Source of the DNA: Sva-07 sp963741755
Lineage (GTDB): Bacteria; Actinomycetota; Acidimicrobiia; Acidimicrobiales; Ilumatobacteraceae
Assembly: GCA_963741755.1 (NCBI GenBank)
Contig: CAVUJG010000001.1
Span: 1-64,000, forward strand
DNA length: 64,000 bases
Reading direction: 5' to 3'
Below the pieces are notes generated by a model. The model did not search any database. It worked only from the letters and a program-made list of their open reading frames with translations, and was not told the DNA's origin. Position 1 is the stretch's first letter; each line of letters starts with the position of its first letter. Made by a program: the position numbers and the translations under genes. Positions 8,512 to 16,927 of the stretch are shown here, piece after piece.

Positions 8512-10023
8512 ATGAACGTACGCACGGAAGTGAGGCCGATCGACGACCTGCGCAGCTACATCGCCGCGGTGGAGGCGAACGGGCAGCTGCATCGCGTCAA
8601 GACCGAGGTGGACTGGAAGTTCGAGCTGTGCCACGTCTCGAAGGTCAACGAGGAGCAGAAGGGGCCGGCGCTGCTGTACGAGAACGTCAAGGGCTACGAC
8701 ATCCCGGTCTTCACCAGCGCGTTCACCACGCCGCAGCGCCTCGCGATCGCGCTCGAGCAGGATCCGTCGCTGTCGATGAGCAATCTGTCCAGGAAGTGGA
8801 TGGAGCTCACGACCAAGAAGATGGTCAAGCCGGAGTACGTCGACCAGCCCGCGGTGATGGACAACGTGCTCGAGGGCGACAAGGTCGACATCAACATGTT
8901 CCCCAGCCCCTGGTTCTACCCGGACGACGGCGGGCGCTTCTTCGTCACCGCCGGCTTCCTGGTGACCAAGGACCCCGACACCGGCTGGACCAACCTCGGC
9001 ACCTACCGCGCGCAGGTGCTGGGCAAGGACATCCTCGGCTCGCAGATCATCAAGGGCAAGCACGGCGACATGCACATGAAGAAGTACCAGGAGCGCGGCG
9101 AGCTGATGCCGGCGGCCTACGTCGTCGGCTGCGACCCGGTGCTGTTCCTTTCGGCCTCGACCCTGGTCTCGGCGCAGACCGACGAGTATGACATCGCGGG
9201 CTCGCTGCGGCAGCGCCCGGTGCCGGTGTTCAAGTCCGAGCTCACCGGCCTCACGCTGCCGGCCAACGCCGAGATCATCGCCGAGGGCTTCATCGACCCC
9301 AACGAGCTGATGGACGAAGGCCCGTTCGGCGAATACACCGGCTACTACTCGGGCAACAAGGGCAAGGACTACCCCAAGCCCGTGCTGCGCATCAAGCGCA
9401 TCCTGCACCGCGACAACCCGATCATGTGGGCCACCACGGTCGGCAAGCCGATCAACGACATCCACATGATCCAGTCGCTCAACCGCACCGCGACGCTGTG
9501 GCACGACCTCGAGACCATGCGCGTGCCGGGGATCCAGAGCGTCTACATCCCGCCCGAGGCCTGCGGCCGGTTCTGGGTCGTGGTGTCGGTGAAGCAGATG
9601 TACCCGGGCCATTCGAACCACGTCGGCAACGCCGTCATCGCCAGCACCACCGGGCACTACGGCGTCAAGGGCGTCATCACGGTCGACCACGACATCGCGG
9701 CCGACGACTGGGACCGCGTCTGGTGGGCGCTGGCGACGCGCTTCGACCCGAAGCGCTCGGCGCAGATCATCGACCGCGGGCGCTCGACGCCGCTCGACCC
9801 GGGCCTGCCGATCGAGGCGCGCGAGGTGGTGAGCCGGATCCTGCTCGACGCCTGCACGCCGTTCGAGTGGAAGAACAAGCCGAGCGAGATCTTCATGGAC
9901 CGCGCGGTGCTGCAGAAGGTGTCCGACCGCTGGAACGAGTACGGCTTCAAGGGCGCGAGCCCGGTGGCCGACATGATCCCGCGCCTGACGCGCCCCGAAA
10001 TCAAGAAGGCGACGGCGAAGTGA
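8512..10023 (+). CDS. UbiD-family prenylated-FMN (de)carboxylase, phenylphosphate-carboxylase-like
   Basis: A 503-residue UbiD protein. UbiD enzymes use prenylated FMN to add or remove CO2 on aromatic or alpha,beta-unsaturated acids. The family signature DEGPFGEYTGYYSG (about residues 265-278), containing the catalytic Glu, is intact, as are YRAQVLGKD (residues 164-172) and PGHSNHVGNAV near residue 365. The length matches the alpha/beta subunits of phenylphosphate carboxylase. AAGGAAACGGAG precedes the ATG. It sits between the synthase-like subunits and UbiX, which makes the cofactor. Only one UbiD is present; the classical enzyme has two plus gamma and delta subunits, so the reaction may differ. 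Confidence 0.9.
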   Translation: MNVRTEVRPIDDLRSYIAAVEANGQLHRVKTEVDWKFELCHVSKVNEEQKGPALLYENVKGYDIPVFTSAFTTPQRLAIALEQDPSLSMSNLSRKWMELTTKKMVKPEYVDQPAVMDNVLEGDKVDINMFPSPWFYPDDGGRFFVTAGFLVTKDPDTGWTNLGTYRAQVLGKDILGSQIIKGKHGDMHMKKYQERGELMPAAYVVGCDPVLFLSASTLVSAQTDEYDIAGSLRQRPVPVFKSELTGLTLPANAEIIAEGFIDPNELMDEGPFGEYTGYYSGNKGKDYPKPVLRIKRILHRDNPIMWATTVGKPINDIHMIQSLNRTATLWHDLETMRVPGIQSVYIPPEACGRFWVVVSVKQMYPGHSNHVGNAVIASTTGHYGVKGVITVDHDIAADDWDRVWWALATRFDPKRSAQIIDRGRSTPLDPGLPIEAREVVSRILLDACTPFEWKNKPSEIFMDRAVLQKVSDRWNEYGFKGASPVADMIPRLTRPEIKKATAK

Positions 10024-11291
10024 AGAAGGGCATCGTCATCGTCTGCAACCTGGACACCCGCGGCGAGGACATCGTCTTCGTGCGCAAGCTGATCCAGGAC
10101 CGCGGCCACGATGCGATCCTGCTCGACTTCAGCATGGAGGAGCCGCCGCCGTTCCCCGGCGACATCCGCACCGAGGAGGTGGCGGCGCGCGGCGGGCTGC
10201 CGATCGAGCAGGTGCGCGAGAAGTACCGCTCCGACCGCGACAGCGCGACGCAGAACCAGATCCGCGGCGCGGCGGCGATCGTCGACGACCTGCTGCGGCA
10301 GGGGCGGGTGCACGGCATCATCGGCATCGGCGGCGGCACGGCGACCCTGGTCGCGACCTCGATCATGCAGCGCCTGCCGTTCGGCATGCCCAAGCTGATG
10401 GCCTCGCCGATGGCGGCGCACCCGGCCTACATCGACAAGTACGTCGGCACGAAGGACATCACGATGCACCACACGGTGCTCGACATCGTGAAGATGAACC
10501 CGCTGCTCAAGGCGCAGATCGTCAACGCGGTGGGCGCCATCTGCGGCATGGTCGAGATGACGCAGGGCACCGAGATCGAGTTCGACAAGCCCTGCGTCGC
10601 GGTGTCCTCGTTCGGCTTCGGCGAGATGGCGGTGCAGGCCGCGCTCGGCATGCTCGAGCAGGCCGGCTTCACGCCGATCGTGTGCCACGCCCAGGGCAAG
10701 GGCGACAAGGCGATGGAGGAGATGATCCGCGACGGCGCCTTTCACGGCGTGCTCGACATCTGCATCGGCGGCGTCATGGAGCACCTGTTCAAGGGCAACC
10801 GCGACCCGGGGCCGGCGCGGCTGATGGCCGCGGTCGAGAGCGGCATCCCGATGGTGCTCGCGCCCTGCGGGCTCGACATCCTGTCCTACGGCGGGCGCGC
10901 CGACATGCTCGAGAAGACCAGGCACCGGCCGCAGTACGTGCAGGACTCGCTGCGGGTGCAGGTGCGCACCACGGCCGACGAGCTGCGCGCGGCCGCCGAC
11001 GTGATCGCCGAGCGGCTCAATCGCGCGCGCGGGCCGTGGACTTTCCTCGTCCCGCGCAAGGGCTGGTCGTCGCTCGACCGCGAGGGCAGGCCGATCTACG
11101 ACCCGGCCGCGGACGCCGCCTTCGTCGCGCGGCTGAAGGAAAAGCTCGCCGACCCCGGCCGCGTCAAGGAGCTCGAGCTGCACCTGTACACGGCGGAATT
11201 CGCGCGCGCCGCGGTGGACGAATTCGTGCGCCTGTTCAAAACGAATCTGGGGAGCCGCGGACATGCTGGTGCGCAACTGGATGCAGCCTAA
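10020..11291 (+). CDS. Tm-1-like (UPF0261) ATP-binding domain protein
   Basis: About 423 residues starting at GTG 10020, overlapping the ubiD-like stop (GTGA). The family hallmarks are the N-terminal IVIVCNLDTRGEDIVFVRKLI, the glycine loop GIIGIGGGTATLVATSIM (about residues 100-117) and the later DICIGGVMEHLF and GIPMVLAPCGLDILSYG. Tm-1-like proteins are nucleotide-binding two-domain proteins of unresolved enzymology, usually found next to a PEP-hydrolase-like TIM barrel, which is absent here. Lying between UbiD and the CBS subunit, it may provide a nucleotide- or substrate-handling step; that role is inferred only. The 3' end overlaps the next gene by 29 nt. Confidence 0.85.
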   Translation: MKKGIVIVCNLDTRGEDIVFVRKLIQDRGHDAILLDFSMEEPPPFPGDIRTEEVAARGGLPIEQVREKYRSDRDSATQNQIRGAAAIVDDLLRQGRVHGIIGIGGGTATLVATSIMQRLPFGMPKLMASPMAAHPAYIDKYVGTKDITMHHTVLDIVKMNPLLKAQIVNAVGAICGMVEMTQGTEIEFDKPCVAVSSFGFGEMAVQAALGMLEQAGFTPIVCHAQGKGDKAMEEMIRDGAFHGVLDICIGGVMEHLFKGNRDPGPARLMAAVESGIPMVLAPCGLDILSYGGRADMLEKTRHRPQYVQDSLRVQVRTTADELRAAADVIAERLNRARGPWTFLVPRKGWSSLDREGRPIYDPAADAAFVARLKEKLADPGRVKELELHLYTAEFARAAVDEFVRLFKTNLGSRGHAGAQLDAA

Positions 11292-11946
11292 CCCGATGAC
11301 GATTCCGAGCGACATGCTGGTGTCGGAGGCCAAGCGCCTGGTGAGCGAAAACAACCTGCACGCGCTGCCGGTGGTCGACGGCGGCGCGCTGCGCGGCCTG
11401 GTGACGCGCGCCAACCTGCTGCGCACGGGGCACTTCGTGCTGCGCACGCAGGACCCGGCCGAGCTGGACTATTTCGCCACCCGCCTCAAGGTGCGCGACA
11501 TCATGGTGCGCAACCCCGCCACGGTGCGGGCCGACGACACCATGGAGCACTGCCTGCTCAAGGGCCAGCAGCTCGGCGTGGCGCAGTTTCCGGTCATGGA
11601 CGGCGGGCAGGTGGTCGGGGTCATTTCCGCCAACGAGATCTTCCAGCTGGCGGCGCACTGCCTCGGCGCCTGGGAGCGGCGCTGCGGTGTGACGCTGGCC
11701 CCGCTCAGGCTCGGCCCCGGCGTGCTGGGGCGCATCGCCGACGTGGCCGAAGCCGCGGGCGCGGTGCTGCAGGCGCTGTACCCGGTCGGGCGGCACGACG
11801 GCGAGGCCGACGGCGGCTACCAGGAAAAGAAGGTCATCATCCGCTTCCACGCCAAGGACGTGCACGCCGTCGTGGCGGCGCTGAACGAGGCCGGCTTCAC
11901 GGTCCTCGAGTCGGTCGAGAGCCAGCACCCGGCCCTGGCGGCCTGA
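11263..11946 (+). CDS. CBS-domain protein, phenylphosphate synthase gamma-like subunit
   Basis: A 227-residue protein with two CBS motifs: MLVRNWMQPNPMTIPSDML...LPVVDGGALRGLVTRANLL (residues 1-50) and KVRDIMVRNPATVRADDTM...FPVMDGGQVVGVISANEI (about 76-125). An ACT-like C-terminal segment ends with KKVIIRFHAKDVHAVVAALNEAGF. PpsC of Thauera phenylphosphate synthase is a CBS protein of similar size (about 211 residues) that stimulates the other two subunits, so this completes the three-part set, although here it is separated from them by the UbiD and Tm-1 genes. CBS pairs usually bind adenosyl ligands. Confidence 0.82.
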   Translation: MLVRNWMQPNPMTIPSDMLVSEAKRLVSENNLHALPVVDGGALRGLVTRANLLRTGHFVLRTQDPAELDYFATRLKVRDIMVRNPATVRADDTMEHCLLKGQQLGVAQFPVMDGGQVVGVISANEIFQLAAHCLGAWERRCGVTLAPLRLGPGVLGRIADVAEAAGAVLQALYPVGRHDGEADGGYQEKKVIIRFHAKDVHAVVAALNEAGFTVLESVESQHPALAA

Positions 11947-11985
11947 GCGCGGGCGGGCAACGAAATGGACCCAAGGAGCGCGAAC

Positions 11986-12591
11986 ATGGAGCTGCCGCTG
12001 GTGGTGGCGATTACCGGCGCATCGGGCGTGATCTACGGGGTCGAGCTGCTGCGCGCGCTGAAGGCGCTGGGGCAGCCGACGCACCTCATCCTGAGCGAAG
12101 CCGCGGGCCTGAACATGTCGATCGAGACCAACTACACGCTCGAGGAGGTGAGGGCGCTGGCCGACGTGGTCTACCCCAACAAGGACGTCGGCGCCGCGGT
12201 GGCGAGCGGCTCGTTCCGCACCCGCGGCATGATCGTCGCGCCGTGCACCGTGAAGACCCTGTCCGCGATCGCCAACTCGTTCACCTACAACCTGATCGTG
12301 CGCGCCGCCGACGTGACGCTCAAGGAGCGCCGCACGCTGGTGCTGATGGTGCGCGAGACGCCGCTGCACAAGGGCCATCTCGAGCTGATGACGCGCGCGG
12401 CCGACTGCGGCGCTGTTATCCTGCCGCCGATGCCGTCCTTCTATCACAAGCCCGCGACCATCATGGACATCGTGCACCAGAGCATCGGCAAGGCGCTAGA
12501 CCAGGTCGGCATCGAGCACGACCTGTTCAAGCGCTGGTCCGGCCACGCGCGCGGCGAGGAGCCCAAGGCCGCGCTGCACGTGGCCCCATGA
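11986..12591 (+). CDS. ubiX: UbiX-family flavin prenyltransferase
   Basis: About 201 residues. UbiX attaches dimethylallyl to FMN, making the prenyl-FMN cofactor that the neighbouring UbiD-like enzyme needs. VVAITGASGVIYGVELL at the N-terminus is the flavodoxin-like FMN loop; APCTVKTLSAIANSF and the C-terminal LPPMPSFYHKPATIMDIV are family signatures. An in-frame ATG lies at 11965, but the ATG at 11986 has AAGGAG at 11972-11977 and begins with the conserved fold, so I prefer it. The stop overlaps the next start (ATGA). Confidence 0.92.
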   Translation: MELPLVVAITGASGVIYGVELLRALKALGQPTHLILSEAAGLNMSIETNYTLEEVRALADVVYPNKDVGAAVASGSFRTRGMIVAPCTVKTLSAIANSFTYNLIVRAADVTLKERRTLVLMVRETPLHKGHLELMTRAADCGAVILPPMPSFYHKPATIMDIVHQSIGKALDQVGIEHDLFKRWSGHARGEEPKAALHVAP

Positions 12592-13091
12592 GCCCGCGGC
12601 GCGCGCCGCACCCGTTCTGGCGCTTCTCGCTCGGCCTGTACCGCCGCGGCGGCGTCGAGCAGGCCTGCCTCGGGCTGCAGAACGCCTGCGGCGCGGACGT
12701 CAACCTGCTCCTGTTCTGCTGCTGGATGGCGAGCCAGGGCAAGTCTCTGGACAAGCGCGCCCTGCGCCGCGCGATCGCCGCGGTGCGGCCCTGGCAGGAG
12801 GAAGTGGTCCGGCCGCTGCGCCGCGCGCGGCGCGCGCTCAAGCGCCCGGGCGCCGCGCGGCCCGACGCCCGGCGCGCCCGGCTGCGGCAGGACGTGTTGC
12901 GGCTCGAGCTCGAGGCCGAATACGTCGAGCAGCTGCTGCTGGCCGGCCTCGCCGCCGGGCTGCCGCGCCCGGCGCGCCGGCAGGACCCGCAGGCCGCGGC
13001 CGCCGCCAGCCTCGAGCGCTACCTGAGCCTGCTCGGCGCGCCCCTGGGCCGGACGACGAAAAGGCGCATGATGGCCTTGTGCCGCGCGTGA
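12588..13091 (+). CDS. TIGR02444 family protein
   Basis: A 167-residue alpha-helical protein starting at ATG 12588 in an ATGA overlap with ubiX. The opening FWRFSLGLYRRGGVEQACLGLQNACGADVNLLLFCCW is characteristic of TIGR02444 proteins, which are found in proteobacteria and have no known function. The remainder is rich in Arg and Ala, reflecting very high GC. Translational coupling to ubiX suggests co-expression with the decarboxylase genes, but in other genomes the family is not tied to this pathway as far as I know. Confidence 0.8.
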   Translation: MSPRRAPHPFWRFSLGLYRRGGVEQACLGLQNACGADVNLLLFCCWMASQGKSLDKRALRRAIAAVRPWQEEVVRPLRRARRALKRPGAARPDARRARLRQDVLRLELEAEYVEQLLLAGLAAGLPRPARRQDPQAAAAASLERYLSLLGAPLGRTTKRRMMALCRA

Positions 13092-13100
13092 GGAGAGCTC

Positions 13101-13138
13101 ATGAAGCCCCAGATCGAGCAACTCGGCGCCGCCGGCAT
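13101..13138 (+). pseudogene. Start of a truncated gene cut off at a join
   Basis: An ATG at 13101 with AGGAGAG upstream opens a frame reading MKPQIEQLGAAGIS, nine bases after the previous gene, and looks like the next gene of the operon. After about 13138 the frame runs into sequence that belongs to the minus-strand TrmB-family gene. Too short to identify. Confidence 0.45.
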
Positions 13139-13145
13139 CAGTTGG
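13125..13145. other. Apparent assembly join
   Basis: The high-GC operon stops within its next gene and lower-GC sequence with different codon use begins. The minus-strand regulator to the right may have lost or gained a few C-terminal codons here; its tail after residue about 250 is Arg/Ser rich and its stop lies right at the boundary. Confidence 0.6.
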
Positions 13146-13953
13146 GCTTGCGAACCACGCGCATCCTGCGCGACCCTGGTTTGCGATCGGACGCTGCGCT
13201 TCGGTCTGGCGTGCTTATGTTCCAAAGAACAGAAAAGAGATTTTCCTGCATGCGCGCGAATTCCTCGCTCTCGATCGTCATGCCGAAGTTCTCGTGGCGG
13301 GAGGAAATAATGGCGACCTTCTCGTCGTAGATCCACGTCGTCATGCTGAATAGAAGCCCCGGAGGGGTGTAGCGTACTTCACGCAGCGCGGCCTCGCCGC
13401 TCTGCCAGATATCCCCCACCTCCTTTTCCCGTGATCGAAGAGCCCTGAGGGATATGCCTGCCTCGATGCGCCGGCGGATGTACTCGTCGGTCTCGGGGCG
13501 CCCGGGAACATCAAGCAGGTCTCGCATCGAAAGTATGCCGAAGAGCCGCTTCGATCTGCAGTTGAGCGTGTCATAGAGAACCGCCCTAATGCCGTCCAGC
13601 CCCTCGTAGAGACAGATCCTCGGCTTGAATACCGAGCGATTGAAAATCGAACGCAGCTCCGGAAGGATCGTTGCGGCGATCGAGCGCTGTTCTTCCAGCC
13701 GCTTTACGAGGCGCGCCGGATCTTCAGCCACAACGTCAAATTGCTTCTTCTTCCTGGTTCCGCCGCGCTCGACCTGGGTCACGGCGCCATCCAAGGCGAG
13801 CCTGCCGAGTACGTCATAGGCGTTGGTGCGGCTGATGCCCGCCTTTTGCGCGATGACGCTGACGGGCGCGCGGCCCAACTCAAGCGCCGCAAGATAGAAG
13901 CGAGCCTCCTTGCGGTCGAACCCGAGGCGGTTCAATTCGTCTTCGAGAGCCAT
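13138..13953 (-). CDS. TrmB-family transcriptional regulator
   Basis: About 271 residues from ATG 13953. The N-terminal winged helix (ELNRLGFDRKEARFYLAALE, VSVIAQKAGISRTNAYDVLGRL, residues 4-50) is typical of TrmB, followed by a sensor-like domain (LYEGLDGIRAVLYDTLN, LFGILSMRDLLD). TrmB regulators respond to small metabolites. It is divergent from the nitrilase-TRAP-methyltransferase genes, so it probably controls them. The C-terminal 20 residues are atypical and lie against a join. An inverted repeat directly upstream of its start may be its operator. Confidence 0.82.
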   Translation of the reverse strand: MALEDELNRLGFDRKEARFYLAALELGRAPVSVIAQKAGISRTNAYDVLGRLALDGAVTQVERGGTRKKKQFDVVAEDPARLVKRLEEQRSIAATILPELRSIFNRSVFKPRICLYEGLDGIRAVLYDTLNCRSKRLFGILSMRDLLDVPGRPETDEYIRRRIEAGISLRALRSREKEVGDIWQSGEAALREVRYTPPGLLFSMTTWIYDEKVAIISSRHENFGMTIESEEFARMQENLFSVLWNISTPDRSAASDRKPGSRRMRVVRKPN

Positions 13954-13954
13954 G

Positions 13955-13974
13955 TTGTCGACATTATCCGACAA
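13955..13974. promoter_or_regulatory. Inverted repeat, candidate operator of the TrmB-family regulator
   Basis: TTGTCG, eight bases, CGACAA form a perfect 6-bp dyad right at the regulator's start codon, within the divergent region shared with the nitrilase gene. Position suits autoregulation. Inferred from symmetry only. Confidence 0.4.
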
Positions 13975-14123
13975 CAAAGAAGATGTCCAGCGCGGCGCAA
14001 ATAGCTCTCGGAAGGGAATGCATGTTCTGCTCTGCGCGACGGATGTCGGAAACTCTTGACGCAAGTTTTGGCTTCCCCTATGGTGCAAGCGCTTGGCGCA
14101 AACACAAGGGAGAAAAGCGAGCG

Positions 14124-15191
14124 ATGTCGGTCGAGTTCCCGCGCTTCGTGGCTGCGGCAGTGCAGGCAGCGCCCGTTTGGATGGATGCCCGTGCGACCGT
14201 CGGCCGGGCATGCGAACTGATCCGCGAAGCGGCGGCAAAAGGCGCCAGGCTGGTCGCGTTTCCTGAAGTCTACGTACCCGCCTATCCGTACTGGAACTGG
14301 CTCATGACGCCGTTCGAAGGTTCGCGTTTCTTTCGCGAGCTCTACAAACAGTCGATTCTCGTGCCGGGAGAGGAAACGAAGCGTCTGTGCGAGGCCGCCC
14401 GCACGCATCGTTGTTACGTGGTCATCGGCGTCAACGAGAGAAGCCCGATCAGTATGGGGACGATATTCAACAGCAACGTGGTCATCGGGTCCGACGGTGA
14501 GATTCTCGGCGTGCATCGAAAGCTCGTGCCGACCTTCGCCGAGAAGTTGACCTGGGGATATGGGGATGGCAGTACGGTCCGGCCCTACGAAACCGAGCTT
14601 GGCCGGGTCGGGACTCTGGCGTGCGGCGAAAATACGAACACGCTTGCGCGATTTGCCCTCCTTGCGCAGGGTGAGCAGATTCATGTGGCGAACTATCCTG
14701 GATTCCCGTTTACCTCGCGCTACTCGATGACGGAGGCCATTCGTATTCGCGCGGCAAGCCACGCCTTCGAAGGCAAAGTCTACGTTGTCGTGTCGTCCAG
14801 CGTCGTCACCGAAGAAATTGTCTCGCGCGTCTGCGCGACCAAGGAGCAGCGCAGGCAGATGGAGGAGCGGCCTGCGTCCATCAGTGTGATCTACGGCCCC
14901 GATGGCCAACCGGTGTGCGAGCCGCTGATCGACGAAGAGGGAATCGTCTACGGAGAGATCGATGTCGAGCGCGAGATCGAGCTGAAGCAATTTCACGACA
15001 TCGTGGGTCACTACAATCGTTTCGACGTCTTCAACCTGCAGATGAATCGGCGGCCGATTCAGCCGCTGTCGATCACCCCGTTGGAGTTGCGGGCCGGAGA
15101 AGTCGCGCCGATGGAGCATGGTCAAGACGTTCAGTTCGCCGAGCTTCCCGAGGCGCCGTTGTCCCCTCAAAAGGTGCGGCACGGCAGCTGA
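14124..15191 (+). CDS. Nitrilase (carbon-nitrogen hydrolase, aliphatic/aryl type)
   Basis: A 355-residue nitrilase that converts an organic nitrile to its acid and ammonia in the cytoplasm. The catalytic Glu (AFPEVYVPAYPYW), Lys (HRKLVPTF) and Cys (LACGENTN) are present in the correct order near residues 48, 130 and 170. The CGEN context and the length match true nitrilases rather than short amidase-type relatives. Start chosen at ATG 14124 with AAGGGAG upstream. The next genes form a TRAP importer, suggesting that an acid or nitrile is taken up and processed here. The substrate cannot be deduced. Confidence 0.92.
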   Translation: MSVEFPRFVAAAVQAAPVWMDARATVGRACELIREAAAKGARLVAFPEVYVPAYPYWNWLMTPFEGSRFFRELYKQSILVPGEETKRLCEAARTHRCYVVIGVNERSPISMGTIFNSNVVIGSDGEILGVHRKLVPTFAEKLTWGYGDGSTVRPYETELGRVGTLACGENTNTLARFALLAQGEQIHVANYPGFPFTSRYSMTEAIRIRAASHAFEGKVYVVVSSSVVTEEIVSRVCATKEQRRQMEERPASISVIYGPDGQPVCEPLIDEEGIVYGEIDVEREIELKQFHDIVGHYNRFDVFNLQMNRRPIQPLSITPLELRAGEVAPMEHGQDVQFAELPEAPLSPQKVRHGS

Positions 15192-15232
15192 CTGACCTCG
15201 GTCGACAACCAGGAAAAAGGGAGGAGGTAACG

Positions 15233-16252
15233 ATGAAAATGCGACGCGTCATATTCCCGCTTCTCGCGGCATTGGCAGTTTTTGCGCTGCCTCGGGAAGC
15301 ACCGGCTGCCGAGTTCACGCTCAAGACCGTGGTGACGACCCGAACTGCGATCCAGACAGAAACGCTGTGGACCTGGGCGGCGAAGGAGATCGAGAGCCGT
15401 ACGAATGGGCGGGTAAAGCTTGAAATTGTCAGCCTTCCGGAGCTCGGACTGACGGGATTCGAGCTCGTGCGTGTGATGCAGGCGGGCCTGGTGGATATGG
15501 GCGATGTCATGCCGACCTACGTCGCGGGGGATATACCCGTGGTCGAGGGGGCCGATTTGCTGGGGATATTCGGCGACTACAAGACTGCCGTCAAAGGGCA
15601 TCGGGCGTGGGAGGAAGTGCTGCGGGAGAAGTACAGCGATCGGCTGGGTGCCGTCGTACTCGGCTCGTGGCCCTGGGCCCAGCAGCTCTTGTACAGCAAT
15701 CGACCCGTGCGGAGCCTGAGCGACATCAAGGGTATGAAGATCAGAGTGTTCAGTCCCGCCATGGCAGAATTCGTCAAAGCGCTTGGCGCGGAGCCGGTGT
15801 CGCTTCCGTACGCGGAGGTCTATACGGCGCTCAATCGCAAGACGGTCGGCGGCGCCATTACCTGCAGCCGCTGCGGATGGGACACCAAGTGGTATGAGGT
15901 GACCAAGTACCTTGTCGACCTTCACATGGGGACAGCGGTGTCCACGCTCTTCGTCGTCAGCAAACGGAGCTGGAACAGGCTGCCGCCCGATATCCAGCAG
16001 GTCCTTCGCACATTGGGCGCGGAATTCACCGAGCGCGGATGGCGGCTCAGCCAGGAATGGGCTCGCGAGGGGATTGAGAAGAACACGACAAAAGGCGGGA
16101 TGCAATACGTTGTAGTGCCGAAAGACAGAGGACCGATCCTCAGTCTGGTGAAGGAGCAGGTGATTACCGCGTGGGCAAGAAGGGCCGGTCCCGAGGCAAA
16201 GAAAGACTGGAACAAGGCGCTCGGACCCATCACGGGGTTCCGGATTCCCTAG
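15233..16252 (+). CDS. TRAP transporter solute-binding protein (DctP family)
   Basis: A 339-residue periplasmic binding protein with a Sec signal peptide (MKMRRVIFPLLAALAVFAL, cleavage near APAA/EF at about residue 25). DctP features include LGAVVLGSWPWAQQLLYS, SLSDIKGMKIRVFSPAMAEF with the Arg that normally salt-bridges the substrate carboxylate, and LGAEPVSLPYAEVYTAL. It captures an organic acid for the membrane subunits encoded next. GGGAGGAGG sits just ahead of the ATG. It follows the nitrilase by 41 nt, one transcription unit. Confidence 0.92.
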   Translation: MKMRRVIFPLLAALAVFALPREAPAAEFTLKTVVTTRTAIQTETLWTWAAKEIESRTNGRVKLEIVSLPELGLTGFELVRVMQAGLVDMGDVMPTYVAGDIPVVEGADLLGIFGDYKTAVKGHRAWEEVLREKYSDRLGAVVLGSWPWAQQLLYSNRPVRSLSDIKGMKIRVFSPAMAEFVKALGAEPVSLPYAEVYTALNRKTVGGAITCSRCGWDTKWYEVTKYLVDLHMGTAVSTLFVVSKRSWNRLPPDIQQVLRTLGAEFTERGWRLSQEWAREGIEKNTTKGGMQYVVVPKDRGPILSLVKEQVITAWARRAGPEAKKDWNKALGPITGFRIP

Positions 16253-16345
16253 CCTTCCCGCCAACTTCCGGGGCGTGACTCGTCTCACTTCATCGCAGCG
16301 GGACGAGGACAGGACGGCGCGCGCCCGGCGGGAGCCGGAGGTGGA

Positions 16346-16924
16346 ATGCAGATCGGAATGCGCAAGCTGATCGACGTGACCGAGGCGATAGAGCGACGCG
16401 TCGCCATGGCGATGGCGTATTTTTCCGGCGCTCTATTCCTGCTGCTCGCGTTCTATACGGCGTTCGATGTTCTCGGGCGCCGGTACTTCGGCGTATTTTC
16501 GGGCGTGACGGATGAAATGAGCGAATATGCGCTGGCTTTGGGGGCGTCCTGGGCGCTTGCCTATACGCTGCAAATGGGAGGGCACGTTCGCGTGGATATC
16601 GTATTGCCGCATTTTCCGAGGACGGTGCGGGTCGTCCTGGAGGCAATGGCAATCGGGGTCATGGTCGTGTTCGCCGCCACCGTCAGCATGGCGCTCTGGC
16701 ACCTCGTCGCGTCCTCTTACGCAATTCATGCAACTGGCCACAGCATCGTCCAGACGCCGCAATGGATCCCGCAGGCCATGACGGCATTCGGGTACTCCGT
16801 ATTGACCGTGTTCGCGGCCACCGGCTTCCTTTCGAAGCTTCTCCTGCTGGGCTTTCCCGCCGCGAATCGATCTGCTGAAAGTTCGCCTCCTCGAGAGTCG
16901 CGCGAGCAATCAACGGGAGAGTGA
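16346..16924 (+). CDS. TRAP transporter small membrane subunit (DctQ family)
   Basis: A 192-residue inner-membrane protein with four hydrophobic helices, the DctQ arrangement. Conserved DctQ features include YFGVFSGVTDEMSEYALALGA and GGHVRVDIVLPHFPR (about residues 72-86). The C-terminal tail after residue 175 is charged. An alternative ATG lies nine bases downstream (MRKLID). It is followed after 3 nt by the large subunit; together with the binding protein they make a complete TRAP system driven by a sodium or proton gradient. Confidence 0.9.
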   Translation: MQIGMRKLIDVTEAIERRVAMAMAYFSGALFLLLAFYTAFDVLGRRYFGVFSGVTDEMSEYALALGASWALAYTLQMGGHVRVDIVLPHFPRTVRVVLEAMAIGVMVVFAATVSMALWHLVASSYAIHATGHSIVQTPQWIPQAMTAFGYSVLTVFAATGFLSKLLLLGFPAANRSAESSPPRESREQSTGE

Positions 16925-16927
16925 CCG

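Noticed and set aside
9657..11447. 596-codon open frame on the minus strand opposite the UbiD and Tm-1 genes
   Set aside because: His/Arg/Asp-rich composition with no family motif, typical of the antisense of very GC-rich coding sequence; the plus-strand genes are clearly real.
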